Positions 22,826 to 35,300 of a DNA stretch of 64,000 nucleotides are shown in pieces. The DNA is taken from the NCBI GenBank assembly GCA_963210315.1, contig OY723297.1:1116001-1180000 (forward strand), read 5' to 3'. The notes beneath the pieces were generated by a model. It had not been told where the DNA came from. It did not search any database and saw nothing but the letters and a program-made list of their open reading frames with translations. The DNA comes from Rhynchopus euleeides (lineage: Eukaryota; Euglenozoa; Diplonemea; Diplonemida; Diplonemidae). How positions within the stretch are numbered: the first letter of the stretch is position 1; each line of letters begins with the position of its first letter. Position numbers and translations under genes: made by a program.

Positions 22826-25223
22826 TCTGCAGTTGCTGCACATGGGACGGGGGTTGCGGCTTGCTTCCTGACCCCCCCTCCAGGTCAAATGCCAATTGCG
22901 CCACTGACATGCTGAGTCTCCTTTCTCGGCAGACTCAACGTGAAGAAACAGACCCGAACGAATGACCTTGCCTCTGCATGGCAGTAGTGTGTGCTGGTGG
23001 AAAGCGTTTCCCAACACATAGCCGCATGCACACAGAATGAGAGGTTCAAGACACCATGGCGCCTTGTGCTGGCAGGGTTTGCGAGGGATGCGAGAGCCTC
23101 CTCTGAGCTCCTCCTTCCGCATCACTCCTGTCACACTCGGCTGCCAAGAAACGCAGCAAACCAGCTTCCGGTTCCCAGCAGGCACCAGGCCCCGCAGGGA
23201 GCACGAAGCGCCGCGCATCCCGAAGGGAATAACAGAAGGCCACCGCCAACCTTCGGCTGCCGAGACAGCAACGCACTGAACGGAGTGCATGTGGCTTGCA
23301 TGTACAACATCCGTCGCTTTGTTTTCCATTGATTTGCTTATTTTTTTTTTCGCGCAACAAACAGATGCACGTTCTGTGGGTTCTGCTTATGATCCCACGC
23401 GTTGCCAACACCACACAAACGAATGTAAAAAAACACATGTGGGCCCAACGTTGTAACATGGGTGGGTCGGTTGTTGTTTTGCTGTTGCTGCTGTGTCGGC
23501 CTCCAATGTCCGCATAGGCAGAGTGGGTGGGTCGGTGGGACAGTGGTTGTGCCGCTGTGGTGGGGTCGCAAGAATAATTCCCTCTGGTAGTCCCACACTC
23601 CCCCCCCAGGGGCTGTGGGGTGTCGCTTCCAGAAAAATAATTCCTGGGATATCGCTCGAAAGATGCGCATGTCAGCTTTGCGCCCCCCTTGTGGGTCTGG
23701 CGGGAAAATCCTGACCGGCTGAGCTTTTTTTTTGCATACACGTTAAGTGTTCTAAGAAACCAGACATAACCAGAAGACCAACATCATGTTCGTGCTAGCA
23801 CTTTTCCCTTTTGTCATCACACCCGTGCGCCAAAACAGGTTAGGCCTTATATTTGGCTGCGTTCAACGAAAAAAGACACTTCTTTCCGGAGTTTAGCTAG
23901 CACGATTCAGTTGGGCGATTCATTTGTCTGGTTTCTCCCGACCCCTTTGCCGACCTCCTCACCAAGCCCCCCAAAACACCCTCACCCACTCAACCACTCT
24001 GCCCAACACCTCCGGCCCCTCGCCTACGTGACTGACCACCTCCCTTCAAAACGTTCCTTGAACACGTTCAGATACGTGATGGATGGAGCCCAAAAAAATA
24101 GGCCTTGACAAGGGCCGTTCCGTTTTTTTGCTTTTTTCTATACCCCCCCGCTTGCCTGTGCCAAAAAATCACCCCCATGCGCCTCATTCCCCCCCCCCCC
24201 CGCCGCATCCGGCATTGGTTAGTCCTCTCTCTCAAGGAGCAGTTGAAGTGTTTGACCCTGTTTAACGTCGTCCCCCTTCCATCACGTTGCAGAGGTGACA
24301 AGGTTGAGACAGAATTGGGCGGCGTGCTCTGTGCCCGCGCCGCAGGGTCTTTTGGTACTCTGTGGTGTGAGACCAGCATGCCATAACTCTGCTCTCCCCT
24401 GTTTCTGTCCTCTGTCGGTTGTATTTTTTTTTTCGCACAGCGTAAAGATGATAGAATCGGGGAAGAGAGCGATCAGCAACCTTTTCCTTTTGGGGCAGCG
24501 ACGAAAGGCAGCCTCCACAGCAGGAAGAAGTTGGCGCGCAAAAAAAAAGTACTCGAACAACATCCTTCCCCCCCCCCCCTCTCTCTCTCTCTCCCTTCCC
24601 CCCCCTCCCCACCTATCGTTTTTCTTTTTTTACGAAAATGGGCACAGACACCCCCTCTCCTTCCCATACCCTCCTTTCGTTGGACGACATACCCCCCTAC
24701 CCACTCCTTTGCCGCCGACCTCCAATAAAGGCTCTCACAGAGGACTTGCTAGGGGGGTACGGCTAATAAGAATTGTTCAAAAAAATAGCAGTTTTGTTGA
24801 ATTTATGTGCTTCTGTGTTGTGCAGCGCCCCCCTCCTTCTGCCTGCCCGCACCCCCCCCCCCCTCTCTGCCCCCCCTACCTCACGGCATGCAAGGTGCGG
24901 TGAGTTCACAGGGCAGGGGGATAACCTGCGGTGGAAACTTCACTTTTCCATCCGCGCATTCCCTCTACCCACCATACACGCCTCCTTCGCGTTGGGAGGG
25001 AGGGGACAGCCTGTCAGGCCGTGAGGGGGGGTGGGGGTGGGGTGGGCAGCGGGTTGCTTGGTGACACAGATAACCGCAAAACCGTGATTTGCTTCAAGTG
25101 GCGTGCCTTTTTTTTTGTTAGTTCGGCGTAGCCAACTGGGGAAACTTTCTGTGCCTTTAGCTGGATCGTGCGTCCCCACTCACACCACTTCATCAGACCG
25201 GGGAGTGGTGTACACAAAGAGTG

Positions 25224-25322
25224 GGGTCTGCGTTCCAACAAAACAACTTTCGGCAGTAATTGGTTTGTTGTCTCGTTTTGCTGTCACTTTACGATCCAGC
25301 GGGGGCACAGATAGTTTTCCTC
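25224..25322. repeat. ~100-bp dispersed repeat, copy 1
   Basis: About 75-80% identical by eye to 33550-33650. Shared words are TGCGTTCCAACAAA, TAATTGG/GGAATTGG, CTCGTTTT and ACGATCCAGCGGGG. No ORF. Confidence 0.7.
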
Positions 25323-27549
25323 CCCCCTCGTTCTCTCTTCCAAGAGTTGGTGGAGCGGCTGCCGTACTGTGGAGGAGGCGGGGGGGGGGAGGGGAGAAGA
25401 GGAGGGATGTCAGGGTGGTGGCGGTGCACTGCCACCACCACCCGTTTGTCCTCTCCACCCCCTCCTCCTCTCCCGCCTCTCTCTGGCAACGCCATCTTCT
25501 CCCCACCACACATCCCCCTCAATCTATTGTGGATAGCACCACTTTGGTGCTGGCGTGGTGTAAAAATGTTCCTCTTCCTCTTCTTCCTCCTCTGTTCCCG
25601 TTTCTATGGCCTTGCATCACGTGCCCTGTGCCTTCAGGTCCCCCCCTGGTGTCGTGAACAGCATCAGCCTGCCTACCTCGTTAGCATTATTTTGTGTGAT
25701 TATTTGAAATATGAGAGGGAACAGAGAGATAAGGCTCGAAACTCCAACAGAGGCAATCAAAATCCTCTCGCAGTGTGATTTTTTACCCTATGGTTGGCGC
25801 TTGCGTCCTGGCTGTAGAGCTTCAGGGGGTGTGTGGGGGGGGGGGGGGCAGCATGCCGGCGGGGCGCTGTCAAATCACCCTCCCAGCCAAAAGCGCTGAT
25901 TGAAGGGGCGCCTTTGTAGTTTTTTTAAATAAAGCAACGATCATGTAAAAATATAATGCGCGCGGCATTTTTATTTCTAGTGATGATATCTGCCTGCACA
26001 AACGTGCCTGCATAATCGTCGTCTGCAAACCCTCACAATGGGGTGGGTTTGTCTCAACGAGCCGCCGGTCTTTCTTTTTACCTTTCTTTGGCTGCTCCGT
26101 CCCCCTCCCCCCTGACCCCCCACCCCCCCTTGCCCCTTGTCCCCCCCAGGATGAGCATGAGGCAGCAATAATAACGGGCACAGGCTCAGAGCTCGAAGAG
26201 GGAGGTGAATGCCTCCAGGAATATCGGGCCCACCCACCCACTCACCCACCCCCCACCCCAGTCTGCAGAGGCCTGTGCTGCAGACTTGCGCTGGGGGTTG
26301 TCATCTGCATGATTTGGGCTTGTTCTCCTGTGTTGTGTTGTTGTAGCTCAGTGTAAGAAAATTCGCTACTTCCGACATCCCTGTGCGGGTGGATGTCAAC
26401 AACACTTCGCAACCATTTCCACTGACACAAGCTGTTGGGTTTGGGATTTGAGCTTTGCTCGCTGGCCTCCGCCTCACAGAGGTGTGGGGAGTGGGGACGA
26501 AGGAGTTGCTTCTGGTGATGAGACACTAGGTTCCAAGTCTTCTTTCCAATGACCCAGGCTCTGCTTGGTGCTGATTCACTTTGCCTTAACGCTGACAGTT
26601 TCATGCTGAAGGGGCACAGGAAGGAGGTGTTTTGGACTCTCGGTCTGTCTTAAAGACATGCGGGATGCAACAGGCATGATCAGGGGATAAGATAGGTCTG
26701 GTTTTCCGGTTTTCAAAACCAGGGTTTCCCGGTTCCCGGTTTTCTGGGAAAAAAAAAGGTCGGTCTCATTTTTGGCGTTTTTTTGGTGACTTTGGGACAG
26801 TAAAACAGTCAGAAAAAACGCCATAAAAAAATAGAAAGTGACCCCATCGTGATCCGCACAGAGCTCAAATAGTCCAAAGAAGGCAGAGAAGCGGAGAAGA
26901 AAAAATGGACCTAGCGGGTGGCCCGGTGGGTGGTGGTGCCCTCGTCATGCAGGTCTCTTCTGTTTTGAAAGTGCACACATGGTGGACTCCAGCCACCCTA
27001 GCGAGTGTCGAAGAGGGAGTCTAAGACTGCAGTCTGTACTGGAGATGCCTCTGTGCAGCGTCACTCGGTGCCATCGAATACATGGCGACAGCCCACCAAC
27101 TCGAGACAGATCTGCTTGTCTGGAGGGCTGAGACGAGAACACGAACGACTTTCAAGCAGTCTTGAAGGTCGCCAAGCCTATTGGGGGCAACTAACGGATG
27201 AGATTTGTTTGTTGCCTGTCGTCACAGCTAGGTGCATCTCCTCGATAACGGAATGTGTACGTACACGACATGAGCACGTGGTGGTGGGCTTCCAGTCCTG
27301 CCCCAGGTGAAGCTGGAGAAGACGGTCGGTCGTGTGATATTGATCCAATGTGCAGAGAGGTGGTCTGGGCTCTACGTGGCCGGACACACTGCAGAGATCT
27401 CGTGCACCCACTCCACCCACAACGCACACCTGTCACGAGTGGTCGCTCCCCCGTCCTCCTCCACCCTGAAGGTTGAACCCTCAAGAACCAGCGATCTCCT
27501 GCTGGCCGGGATGCGACACAGCGAAGCCTTCCTACTTCCAAGCGAATCC

Positions 27550-27625
27550 AGACTGCAGGGAACAGATGTTCACTACCATGGCCTCCGGCGGCTGGGGGGC
27601 TCCGCCCCCCAGACCCCCCTGTGTA
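27550..27625 (+). repeat. GC-hairpin repeat, copy 1
   Basis: TGTTCACTACCATGGCCTCC, followed by GGCGGCTGGGGGGCTCCG and CCCCCCAGACCCCCC. The reverse complement recurs at 62697-62762. It contains a GGGGGGCTCCGCCCCCC hairpin. Confidence 0.75.
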
Positions 27626-27670
27626 AAAAAATTGCACCAGACCGGTTTTTTGGCCCAGACCGGCACCCTG

Positions 27671-27776
27671 GTGCTAAGAGTCCGTAGAAGAAAAATAGAA
27701 CCTGATGCGCTTGCCCCACCAAGCAGCCTCAGTACGACAGGACGCGCGCAGGCACCGGGCCCTCTCAGATTCTGGG
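27671..27776. repeat. dispersed ~110-bp repeat, copy 2
   Basis: Counterpart of 21397-21517. It is followed by GGGAGGGT and a GCGCGCGC palindrome with AAAAATTTTC, resembling the left end of the transposon family in the pyruvate carboxylase intron. Confidence 0.7.
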
Positions 27777-28024
27777 AGGGTTTGCGCGGGTCGCGCGCGC
27801 CGAAGGCGCGCGCGAAAAATTTTCAAAACCAGAAAAACCGGAAAACGGCGCCAGAAAAAAAGTCTATCTTATACCCTGGGCATGATGAAAATACCACCCT
27901 TGGTCCGTGTTCCCGAGTGCCAGAGGCACAATGTTGCTAACTTTGAGGGTCCTGACCTGCCAAGCGTGTCCTGCTGTGTTGTATGAGTATTGTGGATCGA
28001 CCACCAACACCACACCAACACACT

Positions 28025-28026
28025 AG
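28025..28026 (+). other. putative spliced-leader acceptor AG
   Basis: AG ending ACCACCAACACCACACCAAC-ACACTAG, 33 bases before the start codon at 28060. Inferred. Confidence 0.4.
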
Positions 28027-28059
28027 GCCTATACCACCACACACAAGAACGGAAGTGAA

Positions 28060-28701
28060 ATGGCACCGACCCTGAAGATTGTGTACTTTCAGTTCCCTGG
28101 GAAGGGGGAGTCTCTGCGCCTGACGGCCACGCTGGGCGGGCTCGCGTATGAGGACGCGGCGGTTGACTTCCCTGCGTGGGGTGCGCTGAAGGCGTCCGTC
28201 ACCCCCGCACAGCTGCCGCTGCTGTACGTGGACGGGAAGCAGTACGGGCAGAGCATCGCACAGCTGCGCTACCTGGGGAAGCTGGCGGGGCTCTACCCGG
28301 CGGACCAGCTGGCAGCCCTTGAGGTCGACGAGCTGGTGGACTACGTGCAGGACGCGTTCGCCCCCATCAGCAACTCCTTCGCGCTGACGGACGAGGCGGA
28401 GAAGCTGAAGTTCCGGGCAACAGCTGTTGCGGAGGGTGGGGGCGTGCACAAATGGGTATCGTACCTCGACAAGCGGCTGGAGGGGAAGAAGTACGCTGTG
28501 GGCGACGACGTCACTATTGCAGACGTTGTGATCTTCACGCTGCTGCAGCTGCTGCGTGCAGGGTGGCTGGACGGGGTGCCGAAGGACTGCCTCGACGCCT
28601 TCAAGAATATCCAGGCCCACCGCGACCTGGTTGCCAACCTCGACAAGGTGAAGGCGAAGTACGCAGATGCCACGGGCCTGCACGCCATCTACAAGGCGTG
28701 A
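28060..28701 (+). CDS. glutathione S-transferase, sigma-like
   Basis: A 213-residue single-exon protein of normal GST length. The thioredoxin-fold half shows YFQFPGKGESLRL with the catalytic-type Tyr9 and the Gly-Glu-x-x-Arg pattern of sigma and related GSTs, the cis-proline segment QLPLLYVDG (Pro53), and QSIAQLRYLGKLAGLYP (Gln64-Ser65 bind the gamma-glutamyl group in the family). The C-terminal half is helical with VGDDVTIADVVIFTLLQLL, matching the conserved N-capping motif of the GST C-terminal domain. Expected activity is conjugation or isomerisation with glutathione in the cytosol. If the organism makes trypanothione, the physiological thiol may differ; that is speculation. Confidence 0.92.
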   Translation: MAPTLKIVYFQFPGKGESLRLTATLGGLAYEDAAVDFPAWGALKASVTPAQLPLLYVDGKQYGQSIAQLRYLGKLAGLYPADQLAALEVDELVDYVQDAFAPISNSFALTDEAEKLKFRATAVAEGGGVHKWVSYLDKRLEGKKYAVGDDVTIADVVIFTLLQLLRAGWLDGVPKDCLDAFKNIQAHRDLVANLDKVKAKYADATGLHAIYKA

Positions 28702-29361
28702 GTGTGTTGGGAGTGGTTCCAATGTCTCCGATGTTTCTCTGTTGTGTTGCAGCAGGCATTGTGGAAGCTGTCCTTGTTGCAAACAGGCGACGTGCCACAG
28801 ACCCTGCACCTTTCTTTGGCTTTCATTTTGGTTTGGGGTTTCTTTCCACCCAGTTCCTTTGAACACATGTTGGATGATGGCTATCTTCGCATTGTCGACA
28901 CCTCCGATCTTATGGCAACAGGCAAGGCGTGCACTGTGTTAAGGTGCAACGGGAACACCCTTCCTTTCTTCGATCACTAACTCGTGTAACCTGACGTGTT
29001 CCCTCCGCCTCGTGGTGCACCCTGTGCCTGTTGTCTGTTGCTGTGCCTGTGGGCTGCTCCGCGGCCCCACAGTTAGTTCTGCTGACACATTGTAATGTGC
29101 GCCCCTTGTCCTTCCTCTTTCGATGCACAACCACAACAGCTTCTGTGGAGCTCAGGGGAGCAGGTGTCAATCTGAGCTGCCCACCCTAAACCACCCCTTA
29201 CCCACCCTTTTTTTGCATGCCGTGTGCCGTGCCCAACACTTGTAGGTCCTGACCTCATCACATGACGAGCTCCGCTCTGTGCCCCTACACCCTGCCAGCA
29301 TAACCTTCCACGCACCTCGGTTGGACAGGACTCCTTTGCCATCGCTCTTCTTCTTCAAACA
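28702..29361. other. intergenic
   Basis: No gene. It presumably holds the GST 3' UTR and the acceptor region of the next gene. Confidence 0.4.
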
Positions 29362-30006
29362 ATGGCACGCTTCATTGTCCCCGCCATGATGGTTGCCTGT
29401 GTGCAGGGTGCGGCCATCAAGTGGACGGGTATCATCAACGACCAGCAGTGGGGGACTGCCAACAACTGGTACCCCGCCAGGGTGCCCGGCGCGAACGACG
29501 ACGTGACGATCAACGACGCTGAGGGCAAGTCGGCGACGGTTGTGCTGGTCGGGGGCTTCGTGTCGGTCGGGTCGCTGACGATGGGGAACGGCCAGGGCAA
29601 CACCGCGCACCTGCGTGTGCTCAGCCCCCTGTCGGTGAGCCGCTTCGTCTCGGTGGGCGACCAGGGCAACCTGGAGATCAACAGCGGTGACGCCATTGTG
29701 TCGTGCAACACCGTGACGGTGTCGGGTGAGCTCAGCTTCCTGGCAGGGTCTCTGCAAACCCGCAACGCCACCGTCACGGGTGTGGCCAACCTGGGCGGGC
29801 AGGCTGCCAAGGTGCTGGACGGCGCCACCCTGACTGTGTCGTCGACGGGCAACGTGGCGGCTGGCGGCTCCATCCAGTTCAAGTCTGGGTCGAAGGTGGT
29901 TGCCCGTGGGGGTGTGCAGGCGTCGGGGAACAACTTCCAGTGCATTGTGATGGACTCGTCGACGGGCAACTCGTTCAAGGCGGCTGGCTTCGAGTGGACG
30001 CAGTAA
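29362..30006 (+). CDS. secreted beta-strand-rich (beta-helix-like) protein, 214 aa
   Basis: Begins with a classic signal peptide (MARFIVPAMMVACVQGAA). The mature part opens with KWTG...QQWGTANNWYPARVPGANDD, the W-x-NNW-P-P-G-DDV pattern seen at the start of many secreted beta-helix repeat proteins. It continues as short strands separated by Gly/Asn turns (VSVGSLTMGNGQGNTAHLRV, VSVGDQGNLEINSGDAIV), consistent with a small right-handed parallel beta-helix. There are few Cys and no membrane anchor. Function is unknown; surface, adhesion or carbohydrate-related roles are typical of such folds. Strong GC3 bias and lack of introns suggest good expression. Confidence 0.75.
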   Translation: MARFIVPAMMVACVQGAAIKWTGIINDQQWGTANNWYPARVPGANDDVTINDAEGKSATVVLVGGFVSVGSLTMGNGQGNTAHLRVLSPLSVSRFVSVGDQGNLEINSGDAIVSCNTVTVSGELSFLAGSLQTRNATVTGVANLGGQAAKVLDGATLTVSSTGNVAAGGSIQFKSGSKVVARGGVQASGNNFQCIVMDSSTGNSFKAAGFEWTQ

Positions 30007-30331
30007 GAACTGAAGGATCGGGCAGGATGCCGCCACCTTCCTGTTTGTTAAGGCAGGCGTGGCAGTGCCAAGTCCCATCCGCTCCCGGCTATACGCCGCA
30101 TCGAACATAACAAGCAGCCTCAAGCAAGCCTCGCCCCTCATGCAGTGGTCTCTTCAATGAAGCCGATGCTAGGGCTAGCGAGAGCACAGCGATATTTGTT
30201 CACTGTTTGTTTCTCAAGAATACTCTCTTCATTACCGTTCCGACAACCATGTTGTCGGGCGGTTGTCTCTTTTTGAGCTGGAGCTGGGCACCTGCCCGGC
30301 CCCGTGGCTCCGACCCTCCTTTTTCCCCCTC
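30007..30331. other. intergenic
   Basis: No gene recognised; the 3' flank of the secreted protein gene up to the TIR element. Confidence 0.4.
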
Positions 30332-31378
30332 AGTGGTGTGATCATATAGGGGTTCTGTGCCAGTTCTGTGCCAGGTCTGTGCCAGTTCTGGGGGCCCTTC
30401 AGGAATCCTTCGAGAAATGTACCCTGGGGAAATGGTAGCTAACTTGGCCCCAACATGGGGCCGATCCTCGCAATCCTGAGGGCCTGGGGCCTCTTCAGCA
30501 CCAAGTATGTGGGCTTGGCGTGTGTCGGGGACTGGGAGAGTTCACTTCTTGTGACAGGGTCAGTCGGGCAGCCAACACCCACCCAGACCCAGCGGGACCC
30601 CCAGACGGGTTTTTCACAAACCCGTTCATTTGAATATTCGGAATCTGTGCGGATCGTAGTGGGGTCACTTTATTGGCGTAGGTGCCACACATCACCCCTG
30701 AAATGTGGGTCTGGTTCCAAGGCGTGGGTGCCTCTGAGGTGACACCACAGGCCCTGGAAGGGCTCGAGTGGACTGTGCTGGGCTCTCGGTCGGTGGTGCA
30801 CTGTGCAGTAGTCGGCACAGCCACGACCTAAAACCTCAAAGGCAGTGAGTCTGAGGAACCACACGTACACAGAATCGACATGGAACCCGAGATTTTCAAT
30901 CACCCCAACATCGGGTTTGCATTCATTTGAATAATTGGACTCCGTGCAAATCGTAGTGGGGTCACTTTTGCAGTGTAGGTGCCACACACCACCCCTGGAA
31001 TGTTGGTTTGCTTCAGGTGTGGGGAAGTGACTCGCTCCCGATTGGGCCCGACAGACAGCCGTTATGGACTGCACCTTAGGTACCTGCCACCTACCCACTG
31101 ACGTGACCCAGTAGTACCTCACCCTCTGGTTTTCCAACCCCTGTTCAGTTGAATATTAGGAATCTGTGCGTATTGTGATAGGGTCACTTGGCCATGGGGT
31201 GCCGATTCACACCCATAACTGGCCTTTCGTCACTGGGGCTCACCACAAGGTTTGTTTGTGGTCTCTCGACCCACTACAGGGCCACTACAAACCTGCACGG
31301 ACATTTCCTGAAGGATTGTGGACCGGTGTTCTGTGCCAGGTCTGTGCCAGTTCTGGGGGGTTCCATGATCACACCACT
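30332..31378. mobile_element. non-autonomous element with 14-bp TIRs carrying inverse copies of the 11.6-kb tandem unit
   Basis: Left end AGTGGTGTGATCAT (30332-30345) is the exact reverse complement of the right end ATGATCACACCACT (31365-31378). Subterminal direct repeats of TTCTGTGCCAGGTCTGTGCCAGTTCTGGGGG lie at 30353-30394 and 31329-31360. The interior holds three reverse-oriented relatives of the 11.56-12.45 kb tandem unit (GTGGGGTCACTT cores near 30659, 30957, 31181). No clear target duplication and no transposase. Confidence 0.6.
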
Positions 31379-32345
31379 AAGGTTATTTATCTTACTCCAC
31401 CAAAATTTTCGTTACTCCTATTAATCTCCTACACCCCCACTTTTTTCTACTCCTCCCCTACTTTTTTCGTGTCGTGTAATTAATAACTAATCCCTCCTTC
31501 CCTGAATAATGCAGGTAGGGAAGTACGCCCCGATAATCTCGAGTGCTTCATCGCTGGTGGCGAAAAAAATTGCCCGAAAAAATAGCCAATTTCTCGAATT
31601 GGAACAAATAGCAGTTTCTCCAAGGTCTTTTTTTTGCGTACAGTCTCGTGACACGTGTGTCGTAGTTTTGTTTTCCCTCCTCCTGATTCGACTCAACCAG
31701 CATGCGACACGACATGTGCCCATTGCTCGAAAATGCTAAAAGAACATTGTGCCAGATAGCCGCTTCACAGGCATCACTGGTAGCCAAGACCACAGTCGGA
31801 GTATGGCTCAGCGCCAGCCGATCAGGCCTGCCTGCTTGCCTGGCGCTGTGTCGTCAACCCCGAGGTTTTTGCATGCCCTGGGGGCCTACCTGGCCTGTAG
31901 CTGGAATGAAGCACTGAAGCGACCAGTCCGAACGTGGCATGTCCACCGCCAGTGCACACGCACTGTGCAGCCCTGTGTGACGATGCCCAAGGCAGCGTCG
32001 TGGATCCCCGAGACGTGGCCCTCCAGCAACCCGTGATTCTACACCATCACATCTCATCTGGGTTGCCTTTATGGTTTCTTCTCCTCCGCAGGATGAGATT
32101 CATCGCGAGTTTCCCACTAACGTTTTTTCTTTGTTCGTTCGGTCGAAACGGAAAATATCGAAATCCGATAGTTCCCCACCCCACCACCACCACCCCCCCG
32201 TCTCTCGGTGTGTTGGCTGATATTGATATACTGTTAGTCCTGCCTGCGTTGCGTTACCCTGTGCCAGTACACACATCCCCATCATCAGTGCTTTGGCCAC
32301 CCCTGCATCCTTCGTCGCCCATCCCCGCGGCCCGACACATACACA
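31379..32345. other. intergenic
   Basis: No supportable gene. It ends in C/A-rich sequence upstream of the start codon at 32346. Confidence 0.4.
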
Positions 32346-35300
32346 ATGGTCTTCACAGTGCTGGTGGCTGCCGATGTGTACGGCACCAAGGGCAACTTCG
32401 AGGTGACGTTCCCTGCCGCCCCGTCGCTGGCGGAGCTGACGCGCCAGACGGAGAGCATCTATGGCGTTGAGGCGGCGGCGCGCCGTCCGGTTGGCACGCT
32501 GGCTGCACCCTTCTTGGTGTCGCGCTTCCAGCTCTACAACGAGCGCCTGCAGCAGTGGGTGGACCTGACCTCCCCGAGCCAGCTGGCCGACAGGTGCCAG
32601 GTGTTTGCCTTCCAGACCACCTCGGCTCCGGCGCCCGTGGCCCCGGCACCTGCACCGGCAGCGGCGGCAGTGGCGGCTGCGGCTCCGGCCCAGGCGGCAG
32701 CAGTGGCACAGGTGGCAGCCGAGGCTGCCGCAGCACAGGCTGCAGCATCAAACGCAGCGGCAGCACAGGCCGCAGCGGCGAACACAGCTGCCAACCAGGC
32801 AGCAACACTGGCCGTCTCGCAGCAGGCAGCGGTCAACCAGGCTGCGTACGCCCAGAACCAGGCCAACGCCATGGCGACCACGGCTGCTGCAACACACGCC
32901 GCGGCGGCGCAGCAGCAGGCAGCGGCACGTTTGGCTGCGGCCACGGCGGGCATGCCTGTGTTCTCGGAGACGGCGACGCACGAGGACAAGACGCGTGCCG
33001 TGTTCGAGGGGCTTGACACCAACGGCAACCGTGTGCTGGAGCCGGAGGAGCTGCGCCAGGCCTTCGACCTCCTGCACGTCGATTTCTCCAGCGCCACGAT
33101 CAACGACCTCTTTGCCAAGGCGGACCTCGACCGCGATGGTGTGCTGGCGCTTGGTGAGTGGCAGCGCTTTGCGGAGCGCTTCCCGACGCTTGTCGACTCC
33201 TTCTACTTCCGCTTGAAGGCGTACTGGGAGGACGTGCGCCGTCAGCAGGAGATCCGCACGTCGAAGGAGATGCTGGCCGAGCTGAAGGAGCGCTCGCAGC
33301 AGGCCCAGGTCAGCTGGCTGGAAGCGCAGCGTGACTCCGATGCCGCACGCAGCAGGCTGTCGGCACAGGAGGTGGCCCTTGCACAGGCGATTGACGCGCA
33401 GCGCGCTGCCGAGCAGGTATGTCAGGGCGGAATACGTTTTCAGGTGATGGGCTTCTTCGCCACGGCGTCGAAGCGAGCATTTTGGTGCATTCCCTCCGAC
33501 TTGCAACTGTGAGTTGTCACACCTCCTCGGGTGGCAGTGTGCGTCATTAGGGGTGCGTTCCAACAAAGCAACTTGCGCTAGGAATTGGAAGATTGCCTCG
33601 TTTTACTTCGATTTCACGATCCAGCGGGGACACAAATTGTTTTGTCCCCACAACAACTCAAGACGCGCGTTGTCTCATCCTTCAACCCGGCCCACCCACT
33701 GCCTACACCCACCCCACCCCAGGCACTGCTGGAGGGGCACCGCGACGTGGAGCGTGCGACGGCCGACTGCCAGGCACGCGAGGGTGAGCTGGTGGCGCAG
33801 CGCGAGCGCGAGGCACAGTGCGCCATGGTGCACTCCGACGGCGTGCGCGACACGGAGGCTGCGCACGCACGCCTGACGCAGGCACAGCAGGCAACGGCAG
33901 CCGCGCAGGAGCGGGAGCGCCAGGCGGCACAGGTGCTGTCCGAGGCACAGGCGGAGGTGGAGCGCCAGCGCCAGGTGACTGCACAGCGCTCGGCTGAGGT
34001 GACGGACGCCCGCTCCCGCGAGCAGGCGGCAGCCCTTGCCGCGACGGAGGCTGTGCGTGACGCGACGCTTGCGGGTGAGCGTCTGAGCCGTGCCGACCTC
34101 GATGTGGCTGCCAAGCAGCAGCGCGAGAGGGAGCTGGACGCCGCCCACACCCAGTCTCAGCTGGAGACGCAGCGCGGGACAGCACGCCGTGATGAGGAGG
34201 CGCAGGCACTGCAGGTATGCCGCATGGCGCTGTTACAGTTCAGGGGGGGTGCAGTGATGACGTGTACGAGTCAGTGTGCTCTCGCAGTCGGCAGCCAATA
34301 TATCACCGGTGTGGTACGATGGTGTTCACCTCGTCACATATTCTTTGCGTTAGCCACATCAGCGATGCACCTTCACCGATGACTCACCCCTTCACCCTGC
34401 AGATCCAGCGCCAGAACGAGGAGGCAGCACACGTCGCACGCCTGGAGGCACAGCGCGTGGCAGAGGAGGCTGACACGCGTGTCGTGGCGCTCGAGGCTGA
34501 GAACCAGGCATTCAACCAGAAGCGCCGCACAGTTGAGGAGCAGGTATGTTTTTGGAAGGTGGTGCTTTCCGTTGTACCACAATGTACACAAAGGACTCCT
34601 GTCCGTGTCAAAAAGGTAGCGGGCAGCCCTTTTGGGTAACAAGGACAACCTCCTCAGGCTGCAGAGTGATTTGTTGCTTTGTTGAATTCAATTCAACATG
34701 TATGAATTGAATGTTCGGCTTGTCCAGTCCATCAAAGTAGAGAGAAAGATGCCCCACATTGAAAAGAAGGAATAATGAACAGTTCTCCAGACTACGCTCT
34801 TTGATGTGGCGACTATGCCGCTACGGTGCGACTTTCAGGACCCTGCCACCAGAGAGGGCCATTTCATCTACTTTCGGCTTCCCAGAAGCACATCCACAAA
34901 CCACACACTGCTGAGGTCACTACACGGCACCTACCCACCACCACCACCTGCAGGAGACGCCTCTGCTGGACCAGGAGATCCGCCTGCGCTCGCAGCGCGA
35001 TGCGCTGGAGGAGAAGGAGGCGAAGCTGCGTGGCGACCACCGCAACTTCTGCGAGGCCACGCGCACCGCGGATGAGGTCGTGTCGCCTGTGCACTACGCT
35101 GAGGAGGCGGGGCGCCAGCAGTTCACGCTGGCTGCGGCAGCGGCACAGTCGGCTGCCCTCACCCAGCAGGTCTCCGTGCAGCAGGCCACGAACCAGGCGC
35201 ATGCCAACTCCTCGATGATCAACGCCTACGCCACCAACAACGCCGCTGTGCACGCCACGGCAGCTGCAGCCAACGCCAACCTGGCCTCGGCACACGCAGG

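Larger units (their letters stand above)
22826..28059. other. 5.2-kb gene-free region with repeat fragments
   Basis: No supportable gene on either strand. Apart from the entries listed separately it contains T/C-rich and homopolymer tracts, a CT microsatellite (24580-24595), an AT-rich transposon-like stretch at 26690-26830, and a single fragment of the 11.6-12.5 kb tandem unit at 26839-26880. Confidence 0.5.
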
